Of a DNA stretch of 64,000 nucleotides, positions 11,039 through 21,926 are shown one piece after another. The notes beneath the pieces are model-generated. The model had not been told where the DNA came from, made no database searches, and worked only from the letters and a program-made list of their open reading frames with translations. The DNA is taken from positions 1,364,001 to 1,428,000 of the forward strand of contig JBCAQO010000010.1 of the NCBI GenBank assembly GCA_039111635.1. Direction: 5' to 3'. Position 1 is the stretch's first letter. Each line of letters begins with the position of its first letter. The DNA comes from Heterobasidion occidentale (lineage: Eukaryota; Basidiomycota; Agaricomycetes; Russulales; Bondarzewiaceae). Both the position numbers and the translations under genes were made by a program.

Positions 11039-12304
11039 ATGGACGAACTCCCTCTCGATACATCGCATCCTGCCGTGCGCGATCACTTGTCGCTTATCCG
11101 GTTTGTGTCACATTCTTGCGATCCGGTTCCTCTGGTTGAGCGGACTTTCGAATCACATAGGCTGCAGGTATTGACACCACTGTCGCTACTAGTGAACATA
11201 GCAACAGTCCTAATATGTTCATTGGTTGTATCACCGTCCGTTGGTATATCTGACTAGACAACTTCACTCTTGTGACTGAGCCTGACATGCCTGCGACTTT
11301 AGGACAAGTGACGAAATGGTTCCCTACATCAATCTCTCCGTATCCTCCTTTGATCGCGGCATACATATTAGCGATATATATCGGTCAGATTGGGTACTGT
11401 TTCCTGATTGTTCTTGTCAGGAAGCCTGAGACGAAGGTAAACTTCACTCTTTGTTATCAGGCTCCCCGACGTATTCACAGCATTATCTTACAGAAAACTA
11501 TCGTGAAAGGAGTAGGACTCGCGCTGGTCTTCTCTAATTGGATCATGGCTGCGTGGGCCATTTCTTGGGTATGCGGATTTGTTCCATTGCATATATCGCC
11601 TCATATTGAACAATCTCGCTAGATTTTCCGCTCCTTCATAGTGTCAACGATCCTCTTAGGCATTCTTGTCCTTCTCTTGCTATACTCAAACATCGTCTTG
11701 ATAATATACCACCCGCCTACTCGCCAACGTCCCCTTGATATTGCGTTCATTCACGCGCCGATGCGGCTCTTTCTCATCCTTCCACTCTCGCTTCTATTCC
11801 CGTATTCCCTATTGTGTGTGCCCCTTTCCATCGTCCTAGCTCATTTTTCAACCTGCCATTTACAGCGTTGCCTTGGGACATGCGTGGAATCCGAATCATC
11901 CAGATCATTACAACGAGCATCAATGGGAAGGCTTTGGGGTAGTGCTCGGCACGAATATCCTCGGCCTCCTTCTTATCATGATCCGACGCGACATCATCTG
12001 GTGCGTCGGTGCAACATGGATCTGCGTTGCGGTATGGGCAAGCAAGTTGAAACCTGCGTCCGTATATGTGCGCCTATTTTTTTTACCGTTGTTGTCTTGA
12101 TGTTGATTAGCCTAAAAAAATTAGATCACGGAAATCATGTTCACGGTCTTGCATCCACTCGGCCTGGTCACGTCTGCATTGTGGGTGACCTTCGCAGAAA
12201 GGCGACACGAAGGGAGGATCAGGCTTGCTGTCGACGACGAGACGCCCCGCGCGGTGGAGAATGGAAGGCAAGGGCCACACGAAGTAAGCCCTGACTGGAG
12301 CTAA
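11039..12304 (+). CDS. DUF1774-type multi-pass membrane protein
   Basis: Seven exons: 11039..11100, 11161..11227, 11281..11436, 11494..11568, 11623..11813, 11866..12067, 12125..12304; 310 residues. Introns of 51-60 nt fit well. About seven hydrophobic segments are visible: VLTPLSLLVNIAT, LIAAYILAIYIGQIGY, GVGLALVFSNW, the leucine-rich segment at about 11641-11700, LFLILPLSLLFPYSL, VVLGTNILGLLLI and FTVLHPLGLV. Segments such as AFIHAPMRLFL and GHAWNP followed by WEGFGVVLGTN agree with what I remember of fungal DUF1774 proteins, whose function is unknown. The C-terminal tail after the last helix is charged and probably cytosolic. The second intron (11228..11280) is the least certain join. Confidence 0.8.
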
Positions 12305-13050
12305 ACAGTGCGGACGATTTCTTGGTAGTGACGGGCCTGTAAATCAAATGCAAACGAGATGATTGTCTTCATTCTGTGCGGACGCTCTATATTCTTGACT
12401 GCACCTTACCAAATTTTCCAGTCTATCAAAATATAAGAAACGAGCCTCTGTAGATAGATAATATACGCAAGTTCGAAGTTGAATCACAAACTCCCGTAAT
12501 ATGCATGCTGCGTGCACAAGATGTCCCAAATATTTGAAACCCCTCCAGAGTGTCCATCAGCGTTTTCTGAGTGGTAGGATGGAAATTTTGTAGCTGTTGA
12601 ATGAACGGGACATTACCTTCATTCTTGAGAGATGTTCACCTGGCGTTGAATTTTATGTCGTCACGTCTATCTACGCACCTAACACTCGTCTCTTGGACCT
12701 TCGATCTCGAATACGTGCCCGGAGATTGTGAGGGAATGAAGCTTCGCAGAATGTACGGGCCAGCTAAGAGATAAGAAAGCATCTCCTTGAGCCATGCAAG
12801 TGGGGGGGTCTGTCAAGAATCGGATCGACATTATCCAGAGCCAGAGTTTAGAAATGTTGAAGAGCGTGTTTTGGCGAATCGAAGGAGATGATTGCGATCT
12901 TCAGACGAGTCAGGAGGATATCACCGAATGGGAAAGAGTTCAATGAAACGTCAAGCTTGTAAAACGGATCACTAACGAAATGGAGCAGCAGGAGATGAGG
13001 AAGAGCAGGTAGATTGAGTACCTTCAGAAGTAGTGTTCGATATCATCGCT
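12305..13050. other. Intergenic, no gene seen
   Basis: 3' flank of the DUF1774 gene. No open frame with coding character and no obvious repeat until the element that begins at 13051. Confidence 0.5.
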
Positions 13051-13995
13051 AGCTCCTATAAGGGTTTACCCGGTCCACATGCCCCAAAATCGGTCAGAAA
13101 AATGCTAACTTTTTCGACATTTTGGTCATGAAATATGCTAAAACCGGGAAGGGTAGTCACAATTTGTCACGTTATGTCACGTTATGTCACGCTTCGTTCG
13201 ATACTGAGTAAATCAGCAAACGGAATCCTCTGCGGCGTCAATTTCCTCTCGCAAACAACAAAGAATTAATAATAAGGGAAGATGACAATATTTCTACTGT
13301 GATGTTGTCTGATCCCCAGGAATTTCGGGCTTGGGTGGTGCCAGAATCAACTTCTTCACCTTAGAGCGTGTGAGAGCCTTCCATCTTGATGCTGCTATCA
13401 GCGTCAAGCGCATTGAGTCTCGCTGATCTCTGACCAGTGCCTTGGATCCCAGGTTATACAACATGTGGGAAGCTTTTGCATGGGTGTGCAGTTCGGTCCG
13501 GTTGTCAAGACAGGAAAAAATATAAAGAAGGAATGGAAGTTGACATTAGGAAGTCAGCCTTTGGCTCACATTGGTCTTGTATATGAGTGCCGAAAGCATC
13601 AAGGGTAGGGCTTGAAATTTTTGTACGGTTTTTCACATGATGTATTAGGGGCGCAAGGTCATAACGGTCGATGATTATGTTCCTGGTTTTCCGCACATGC
13701 TGGTCTGGTGTCAACAATGAGAAGTCAATCGCCATTATGCCGAGATCGTAGAATAGACGCTGTAGAAGCAGTAGAAGCACAGAGCGGGAGTCGGTGGGAT
13801 TCGGGAAGGAGGTAATTCACTCGACGATAATAAAAAATCGGTAAATGCCGCTGGTCGGGACCCAGATCGGGCATAAATATGCTAAAAACCGGGAAACATG
13901 ATGCAAATTTGGCCTAAAATATGCTTCAAACGGGAAGGATTTGGCTATTTTTCGCCCTCAAATATGCTAAATTCCGGGAAACCTTCATAGGAGCT
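13051..13995. mobile_element. Short TIR element (MITE-like) with subterminal repeats
   Basis: A 945-bp block is bounded by imperfect inverted repeats: AGCTCCTATAAGGGTTTACC at 13051 and, at 13974-13995, the reverse complement of AGCTCCTATGAAGGTTTCCC. Inside, the motif AATATGCTAAAAACCGGGAA recurs at about 13133, 13876, 13916 and 13960 with small changes, three copies being packed near the right end. On the minus strand, about 13313-13510 stays open with a basic protein-like segment (core LIAASRWKALTRSKVKKLIL) ending in a stop; this may be a remnant of a transposase or captured gene. No clean target duplication is seen. Confidence 0.5.
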
Positions 13996-14533
13996 TCACG
14001 GGGCCTGGCTGGAGACCAGGTTCTTGCTACCTGTCGCTTGTGCCTTTCTTCCTGCGAGGTTTCTGTTCGATCCAGAGACACATCATGTCTACCGCTCGAG
14101 CTTGGAATCATCCGGCATAGGTACGAAGGCATCGAGATCGGGTGCACAGTCGAGTGGAAACTTGAAAGAACTACTTGCATCGCGGCGTCATTGCTCGTCA
14201 TTGCGTCTGGAAAACGCCGGCCACTGCCGGCCGCTGCCGAAGCTCAAGGAGACTTTGGGAGCTCACCGTTGTTGAAGCAGGTAAGTCCTACGCTTCGACT
14301 CCGTGGGCATTTGATACTCACAGTATGAGACCTGAATATTGACGCTCCTTCCTTGCTTAAAGGATCCCTCATATTCTGGGTCTGATACTTGCACCTTCCC
14401 ATATCACACCAGAGCCATATAGCACCCTCGTCCTTTCATTCCCTAGTCAAACCTCCGTTCGGCGTTCAGCACTGCCACCACAATCCCACATCTACTCTGA
14501 ACCCGACAACTTCCGTACCATCTTCCTCCCATC
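13996..14533. other. Upstream region of RCF1
   Basis: No supported gene. It lies between the right end of the short TIR element and the RCF1 start. The last ~150 bases are pyrimidine-rich, as is usual for fungal promoters. Confidence 0.45.
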
Positions 14534-15237
14534 ATGAGCACCCAGCCTGCATACTCGATGGAGACTTACCGCGAGAAAGCCTCTCGCAAATTTAAACAGC
14601 AGCCATTGGTCCCTATCGGTATAGCCCCTTTCACCTCTCACACGCTCTTATTTCGTTCTGAGAGAGGACTTGCATCGGTATGACAGGGACTCTGGCGACG
14701 ACAGCTGCTCTCATTATGGCGATGACTAAGTTGCGCAAGGGCCAATCTGCCTCGTTAAACAGGTGGTTGCGCGTGCGTGTCGTGGCGCAGGGCTTTACGA
14801 TCGCTGCCGTAGTCGCTGGCTCGTGGCTGTATGGCTCTCAAACGGGTTCAATCTCCCATCAGGACGAAGCTGCTGCGAACGCTCAGGAGAAGGCAAAGGA
14901 GGAACGGGCTTCATTCGAAGAAAGGCTCAAGGTTGCTGAGGAGACACATCGCATCGAGAGTCAGCTGACTACAGGCAAGGTTGCGAGGGAGAAAGAAAGG
15001 GAGACAGAGAAAAAGGGGGGAACTGTTTCACAAATAGAGAAGTCAGGAGGGATCTTGGACGAGGTCGTGAGGGCGCGGGCGCGGGCACAATTGCAGATCA
15101 AGGCGCAACAAAATGCGAAGGCATCTACTCCAATGCCTTCGGAGAAGCATGAACAGGCCTTGACAGAGACTTCTCATCCATGGTACTCGCTGTCGAGATG
15201 GTTCAGTTCAGATAAAGGCTCAGATAAATCACCGTGA
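14534..15237 (+). CDS. RCF1: Respiratory supercomplex factor 1 (HIG1 domain)
   Basis: Two exons, 14534..14618 and 14687..15237, with a 68-nt intron; 211 residues. The N terminus (SMETYREKASRKFKQQPLVP) leads into a HIG1 domain with two membrane segments (TLATTAALIMAMTKL and FTIAAVVAGSWLYGS). The loop between them carries RVRVVAQ, which fits the RxRx3Q part of the Rcf1 signature; the Gln/Ile position four residues before it is Asn here. A long charged, probably coiled-coil C-terminal tail (about residues 70-190) follows. Known role: inner mitochondrial membrane protein that helps assemble complexes III and IV into supercomplexes. Convergent with URM1. Confidence 0.92.
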
Positions 15238-15546
15238 AGAGTATGACTATGCTCGTCATTCCTATATGATACAGAGTATAGTCTGCAGAGCCTCCCTCCT
15301 CTCTATCGCCGACTGCCCGACTGATCACCTACATCTCTCCGATCGAGCAGTCACTCGACTGTATCGACGGATACTTATATGGCGTCAACGTCAAGACATC
15401 ATCAGTCCGCGGGCATGTACCTAGGCGCGCATGATTAATGAGGGATGTCAAAACCCTCAGTGGGACTGTGCTGTTCACCATGCTCACCACTGCTATCCGC
15501 GCACGGTTTTTGGCCCAGTGTTCCTTCGAGACGCCGGTATAGGGTG

Positions 15547-15978
15547 CTAACCGCCATGCAAAGTCGAAATGAACACAACCTCATCTCCCTCCTTCAGTTC
15601 ATACTGTCCTTCTCCCTCAAGTTCCCAATCCGTGTCATTGATCAGAACCAAAATGCCTGGACGCCTATGCATTCAACATGTCAGAAACTCCATGAAATTC
15701 TGCGATCTGTCCGATGAAACAACGCACACCGTGTCGTTCTCGACGAAAAGCTCCGCTCTTTCTTTCAACAAATTTTCCTTCAACCACTGAATCAGAAAAT
15801 CCATGTTTGCTGGCTGAGCCTCTGTATCTGAGTCTCCTGAGTCTCCCGGAGACGTTGTCCTAGAACTCGCTACCGCCAAATGCTGGTGTGCGGGGAGTGA
15901 AATCCGATGGGAGCGTTGGTTAGAAAAGAGTAATTCGAGACCACCGCCGAATTCGATCTTAATGTTCAGGGTAGTCAT
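15547..15978 (-). CDS. URM1: Ubiquitin-related modifier 1
   Basis: Two exons (complement): 15728..15978 and 15547..15664, with a 63-nt intron; 122 residues. The start at 15978 ([10 protein letters not shown]) gives the usual beta-grasp N terminus; the long upstream extension of the frame is not used. The second exon codes [17 protein letters not shown] and ends in STLHGG, the C-terminal Gly-Gly needed for thiocarboxylation. Known role: sulfur carrier activated by Uba4 for 2-thiolation of tRNA wobble uridine, and a protein modifier under oxidative stress. An insertion of about 20 residues rich in Ser/Thr/Asp (around [15 protein letters not shown]) makes it longer than the typical ~100 residues. 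Divergent from ISD11. Confidence 0.94.
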
Positions 15979-16163
15979 CGTTGTAAAAAAATCCGCAGGG
16001 AACGTTAATGGAGGTCCGTACGTCGAACAGAAATGAGAGACAGGAACGAATCTAATCTCATCGACCACGTGGCCCCTCAGATGCTCAGTCAGGCATTTAG
16101 TGATAGGTTGTCGACTCCCAATTGCGAGTCTTCCAATCATCCACTTATTGAGTGTAGGGTATA
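15979..16163. promoter_or_regulatory. Shared divergent promoter of URM1 and ISD11
   Basis: Only 185 bp separate the two start codons (15978 minus, 16164 plus), so both genes must be driven from this interval unless their promoters lie inside each other. No individual element is identified with confidence. Confidence 0.6.
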
Positions 16164-16513
16164 ATGGCGACCCCCCCATCCGCCAAGTCTCTGCTGCACC
16201 TCTACTCTTCCATGCTGCGCACATCACGGTCATTTAGCTCTTACAACTTCCGAGAATACTTCATACGACGCACCAAGAGCAACTTTCGAGCAATCCAGGC
16301 ATGTCCCGCTCTACAACGCTTATCCCGATTGTTACTGACTCATTTATTCATCACCAGAATGAAAGGGATCCAGCGAGAGTGTCTTCGTTGTACAGCGATG
16401 CTGTGAAAGAGCTTGCAGTGCTCAAGCGCAGTGCGATTGTCAACCAGCTCTATGGGGGCTGGCGTCTGGCTGTGGAAAAGCAGAAGCCGTCGAGGGACCG
16501 AGGGCATACCTGA
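16164..16513 (+). CDS. ISD11: LYR-motif protein Isd11 (cysteine desulfurase partner)
   Basis: Two exons, 16164..16298 and 16358..16513; 96 residues. Near the N terminus is an LYR-type motif (LLHLYSSMLR), followed by YNFREYFIRR, a segment typical of Isd11/LYRM4. The second half carries LKRSAIVNQLY, also typical. The 59-nt intron starts with GC (CAG|GCATGT) and ends with CAG; no GT donor restores the frame and the conserved sequence, so it is called a GC-AG intron. Known role: binds and stabilises Nfs1 together with acyl-carrier protein in the mitochondrial matrix for Fe-S cluster assembly. Divergent from URM1. Confidence 0.92.
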
Positions 16514-17104
16514 ATGCATTGCGACATGTATAGGATGGATGTTAGAGCGGTTGAGGATATCGGAGTCATTCTTCTCGAGAGTAAGATTTGTACGCCATGA
16601 TCAAATCACAGCTATCTTCTTCATACCACGGCTAACCCATGGAAGTTCTTCAACGTAATTACGCCAGGATACAATAGACGATTAACAAGAAATACCTCGC
16701 ACCATGCTCTTTGATGATTGACGTTTCATTCAGATCTTCTTGTCGAGTACAAAGGTCGTCGCTTCGTCGGCGGCTGCCGCGATCGCTTGTTCTGAGAAAG
16801 GCGCCCCCGGATATCGAGAAGGTATCGAATCTGTTTTGTTCTCAATGAGATTGCGGTCTAGGTGTCGTCATCGTGTGTCGGAAATGCTATCTTTTCTTGA
16901 CGGCCCCTGACCATTTTGCGTACCATCCTGTACTGATCACGTAAAAAGTGTAACAAGACCCGGCCCATCGACCGACAGTGGCCACAGTTTGCCACTGTTA
17001 TATAGTCTTCAAGCTGCTCGTGATCAGGTGCGCCTTTCTTCCTTACACTCGGCCTTCGCCATCACAACATCCACAGCCACTTCACAGTAACTTCATAAAC
17101 CGGA
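16514..17104. other. Intergenic; possible short minus-strand coding remnant
   Basis: On the minus strand, about 16730-16870 is open and reads protein-like (core APFSEQAIAAAADEATTF, then VLDKKI and a stop). No start codon or upstream exon could be linked to it, so no gene is called. Confidence 0.35.
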
Positions 17105-19463
17105 ATGGTGCCCCGGTTCTTCACGAGATTGAAAAGATTATTCACCAGGAGAAGAACACCAGGCCTGGAGTTGGTCGTCCCCTCTACAGAAAGTGAGGTC
17201 TTTGTGGATGGCCCCCCTTACGTTCACGATGCAAGTCATTCACCGACTCTTGGTGAATCCCAGTTGCATTCGCACACTGAAGATGTGGCTGAGCCCATGG
17301 CGCACGGGCTTCATGCCTTTTTCAATCCAACGACAATGGTGTGTCGCAGTGTGCAACGTCTTAGAGCAAGCTTTGTTACATCGTTTTCTTTTAGGATCCT
17401 GTTGGCCCTACACTGGGGCAGAACACCACTGAATCGCCATTGTCGATCGAAAATTCCACTTTACGACCTATTTCTCCCACCCCGCGTCGTTCTATCAACC
17501 ACCCACCCGGTCTTCCTCGTCGGACGCGCAGCCAACAGCGGAACGAGGTCATTGGGATCCTGTTAGACGAACAAACATTGCGGAACCCACCACCTATGGT
17601 CGTGCCACCAAGCCCACTGTCAATCATAACTGTGGATACTATTGCTCCTGCTCATTTTGGAGAGGAGTCCTCCCATTCTCATTTTTTTCAGGGGTCTCCC
17701 TTCCTAATCATGGACGATGAGTCAACCCACTCGGAAGCCAGCGAGGCAGGCTCTTCAGCCTTCTATGCCGACGAAACTTCATCTTCGTCGCGCCAACCAA
17801 GCAACGGGTCTCGCCCTGTCTCTTCCGGCGATGACAATAGTATGGACCTCGATGCCACATTCCCGGCTGACGCCGAAATACCACACTTGCGCAGAGTTTA
17901 CATCAAGCACCCTGACAGGGACGATATAATGTCAATCCCGTCTAAGAAGTTTGCTCACTCACGAGAGTGGGCTATCCGCGGCCTTCTCGACATCATGCCA
18001 ATGTCGACTATCCATGTGGCACAACATAAGAGTGGCGCTCTGCATGCGATCAAGTCTGTTTATGTCGAGAGCACCAGGGCTGCTCGTAGTAGGATAGCCG
18101 ACTTGAAAGTCCTGCGGATGCTTGAGCAAAAACAGCATCCCTTCCTACTGGGTCCGCCACCTGAGCAAGAAGACCGTTTTTACTGGGCCAGCTGGAACGG
18201 CTTTCTTAACATCGTGACGGTGGGCTGAGCTGACTCCCAAATTTTGATGCCCATGCTCAACGTTTGCGTTCAGCCTTTCTGTCCGTATGGGGACCTCGAT
18301 CAACAATGTGGGAAGGTGGACGAAACGCAACTCTTCTATATTGCTGCGGAAATGGTAGGTATCTGACGGATATCTGTTCATGTCTCACACCGACCATCTT
18401 CCTCAGGTTCTCGCCATCAGTTTCCTTCATGAAAACAATATCGTTCATGCCGACGTCAGGCCAGACAATATCTTTATCAATGCGCAGGGGCATAGCGTTC
18501 TGAGCGACTTCGAGAACGCCACCCGTTCCAAAAGTGGCTTTTTCATCTCTGATGCGATGAAGGGCGTGCGTCGCTATATGGCGCCTGAAATAATCGGAGG
18601 TCGAGATCGGAACACAAAGCTTTTGCGGAGTGTGCAGAATAGCCGTTGCAAACTTTTCAGATTCAGTTCTTCCACAGATTGGTGGTCACTGGGCATCACT
18701 CTTTTGGAGCTTTGGGCAGGAAAGGTTCGTGTCTCGTTACCGATCGTCCTATAACTTGTTCAAAATTACACCATCACCATCTTCAGACACCCAACAGTCC
18801 TTACAAGGACGATTTGTTCTCCCATTTCCAGTACTCTCACTATGACGACCCGAATGCGTGGGAGAACTTCACGCAGAAGGCTTTTGACGCATATGTCAAG
18901 GAATGCCTGTTCGTGGCGAAGGTTCCCAGCGATAGCCTGACGCAATTTCTTTTGAGCGTAAGCCAGCGCCTCTTCCATCACAACCCTTATTTTTTCATGC
19001 TCACGGTGGCGCAATTTTAGATGCTCATAGTAGAACCCAAACAGCGACGTGATTTGGGCAACCCATGGACAGACCACGAGTTTTTCGATGAAATGTACGA
19101 TTTCCTTTCACTCTAACTTGACATACATCATTCACGGTTCTCAGAGAAGGGGAGGTTGGATGGTCTCGCATCTGTGATGGTCAGAGGGCTCGTACGTCCA
19201 ATGGCTGTTTACGAGTGGCACAGTAGCGCTCATTCACTTGTCTACTAGCATTCAGCAAGGAGTGGTGTCGCGATCATGAGACTTCCGTCGGATATCCATA
19301 TATCAAGCAAAACAACCCCGGAGATGAATGGCCAGCTCTAAACCTCCTCTCTCTGTTCCGCGCGTTTGAAAAGGAACATCTGGTGCTAACTGTTGAGGAA
19401 CGTTATGATCCCGCTGATGCTCATCGGCCTAGAAGAGACGTATTTCAGACGATGCATGTATGA
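17105..19463 (+). CDS. Kinase-like protein with altered HRD and DFG motifs
   Basis: Eight exons: 17105..17338, 17395..18219, 18274..18354, 18407..18724, 18787..18957, 19021..19094, 19145..19191, 19249..19463; about 654 residues. The first ~230 residues are Ser/Pro/Asp-rich and probably disordered. The kinase fold follows, with a beta-3 lysine (LHAIKSVYV). The catalytic loop reads HADVRPDN (18446) instead of HRDxKxxN. The metal motif reads DFE (18506) instead of DFG. MAPEI and STDWWSLG are normal. The catalytic Asp, the metal-binding Asn and the DFE Asp remain, so activity cannot be excluded. The stretch between APE and STDWW is longer than usual and might hide another intron. The C-terminal ~150 residues are unassigned. 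Confidence 0.72.
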
Positions 19464-20256
19464 TTATGGACGAGGGTGGCCAAAAGGTGGCCAAAGTTGT
19501 ACGCCATTATATTTACTCCCGATCCTTTCGAACGTAGCTTCAAGCGTGGTGCGGTTCACTCTTTTTGTGCTCTGCTCTGCAAGCCTGTCTAAAGCGATGG
19601 TAACTGTCTATTGAATGGCAACGAAGAGCAATTGCAGCTTCTTCACTCTAAATAGTCGACGAACTAGCTGCTCGTTCAACCTGGTCATTAGTGTCAAGTT
19701 CCTAGCACATATCCATCGACGTGAACCACGCGACTAGCTTTGCTTGCACAACGCACGATAGTCGGCCTGTAGAATACTACAGGGGATATAATGACAGAGA
19801 CTCATGAACGAATACGGGATCAAGAAGCAAAGATGACAGGATCAAGAAATTGTACTTAAAAAGTAGGGGAGCCCTTGCGAGAGAGAACACCTAGATTCTA
19901 ATGAACTCGGCGCTGCAATAACGGGGCCCTACATGCAATCGGCTTCGATGAAGGGCACTGGCGTTCATAGCACAAAGTGTCGGTTCATGCACGTAGACCT
20001 CGTGTAAAGATGGCGCTTGCAAGGATATGGGACTCGCCTGATATATGGGGGACAATTAGCGATCAATGAATTACGTGAACGAAGTTTATGGTGGTCGTGC
20101 GACAAGCTGAAAGAAAAGGTCGTGGCCGCTGTATCAGGCGTTCCGGGCTACGCGTACTCATAAGAGCGAGGAAGCTGAAGGTTAGCGCCGAAGAAGGGGT
20201 GATGGGTAGATATAAGCACCCATAGCCACCCGCACCTCCTCTTTTGACGATCACCA
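19464..20256. other. Intergenic, no gene seen
   Basis: 3' flank of the kinase-like gene and promoter of the zinc-finger gene. A possible TATA-like GATATAAGCACC lies about 50 bp before the start at 20257. Confidence 0.4.
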
Positions 20257-21926
20257 ATGGAAGGGGCCAACACTATAGCACCTTCAATAGCGAAGGATAC
20301 GCTCTACTATCAGAATCAGAACTCACCATCCCAAACCCACAACAGTGCCTTCTATGACTGCCAGGCACTTTCTAATGCCCAATTGTCCATAGCCGATGAG
20401 GCATACTCAACTACCATGGATCCATACCTTGAACAGCACTTATACAAGTACTTGGCTCCTTCCTCGTCCGCACAGCACTCACCTCCTGTCAACCCGGCAT
20501 TACAATATGAGGCCAATTTCCCGTATGAGGACACCTCCAGCTACGGTGGCCCATCTTCCAGTACCTCATCGCCCCTCGAAATGGACAGTTATGGCACACC
20601 AGCGCAGTCGATATGGTCACTGCCGGCTTGGCCACTGTCGCCAATGCAGACACCAATGACATCCTGGTATTCTGATGTGAATAACGCGGGTGTCGCACTT
20701 GTGCTCAGCTTGCTATAACATTGCTTACCTCTATGGACACACAGAACGTGGCCAGCGTGGCCCATGTCCCTGTTGCAATGGGTTTACCTGTCTTCACAGG
20801 CAATTTCTACGCTGTGCCGACAGATACAGTCGACGAGACCACCTGCAACCCGACTGGCCAGTTCACCCCCGATCCCGTGTTGGCGGATGCGGGAACGATG
20901 AGTCTCGACTTCGCCGACTTTGCCGACCTCGCTCTTGCCACTTTCCCCCAACTCGCATCGCCAACCTCTGCCGACACACAACATTATGATCCGCCCATTC
21001 ATCTGCACACAAAATCCCCTCCCTCCCGCGTCATATTCGATCCCCCGCTGATCCCCCCCCCCATCGTTCAGACCGAGAACATCTTCGCTCTCGAGCAAAG
21101 CCGCCGATTGTGTCCACGCCCAGATGGTCCAGAAACGTCGTGTTGATGACCGCCACGATGAGGGACCGTCCACGAAGCGGCCACAATATGCATCGGCGAC
21201 TGGGCTCTTGACTCGCGAGGGGTATAGGGCGCCTCCAGATCCACCGAAGGGCCTTGTTCCAATGACCATTGCCATACCTGACGGGAGGCAGCAATCAGGC
21301 AAGACCCTAAATCTAACCAACGATAGATGCAAGACAGTTATTCTCAAGGATGTTCCTCGAGACCAACAAATCCTCGCAATGATACCATTGGCGAACCCAG
21401 GGCCAAGCAAACAACGAAGTCCCGACCGACCAGCAAAGGGCGATAGCAATGCCACAGCTGGGGAAAACCGAAGGGTGAAGGCAAGGATAGAAGCACGAGG
21501 GAAGCAGAGGTATCGAGGAAGAACGCAGCGTGCACCTGGCCAGTGGGCATCGAGACTGGTGACAAGAAGTGTCCTGAGAGATTCGGGAGACAGCACGATA
21601 TGTTGCGGCGCATCCGTTCAGTGCACCTCCACATACCGCTGAATCGCCATCAATGCGGGACATACGTCCTTCGAGAGCTGCGCGCCCACCAAGGCAGGCC
21701 AGTCTGAAAAAAGCATAAGGGGGACACTCAGTCGACGAAAGACGAGAGGGGCTGGAGGGCACTGGGGTTGATGGAGGAGGCTATGGGGGTCATACACGGG
21801 GGTGAACTGTCGGATGCTGATATCCGGTCGCTCGTGGAGGCAATCCGGCCACTTATAAATGCTGGTCGCTCACGATCTACTGAAATCAAGGACTGCATCG
21901 ATCTGTGGATGAGGGAGAACGGCTGA
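20257..21926 (+). CDS. Degenerate C2H2 zinc-finger protein, probable transcription factor
   Basis: Proposed exons: 20257..20676, 20745..21029, 21124..21336, 21447..21665, 21732..21926; 443 residues. The first 300 residues are Ser/Pro/Gln-rich and acidic in places, like an activation region. The fourth exon codes a zinc-finger-like unit: ACTWPVG, then KKCPERFGRQHDMLRR, then SVHLH. It has the KxF/HDxLRR spacing of fungal C2H2 factors, but the first zinc histidine after LR is Arg and the two cysteines are 13 residues apart. The final exon codes an alpha-helical acidic tail ending WMRENG. Two donors (GTCATA and GTTATT) are weak, so those borders are provisional. DNA binding is uncertain. Confidence 0.55.

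Noticed and set aside
21030..21760. Apparent frameshifts at the C9 run (about 21050) and the A6 run (about 21710) in the zinc-finger gene
   Set aside because: Phase-compatible introns (21030..21123 and 21666..21731) explain the frame changes without missing bases.
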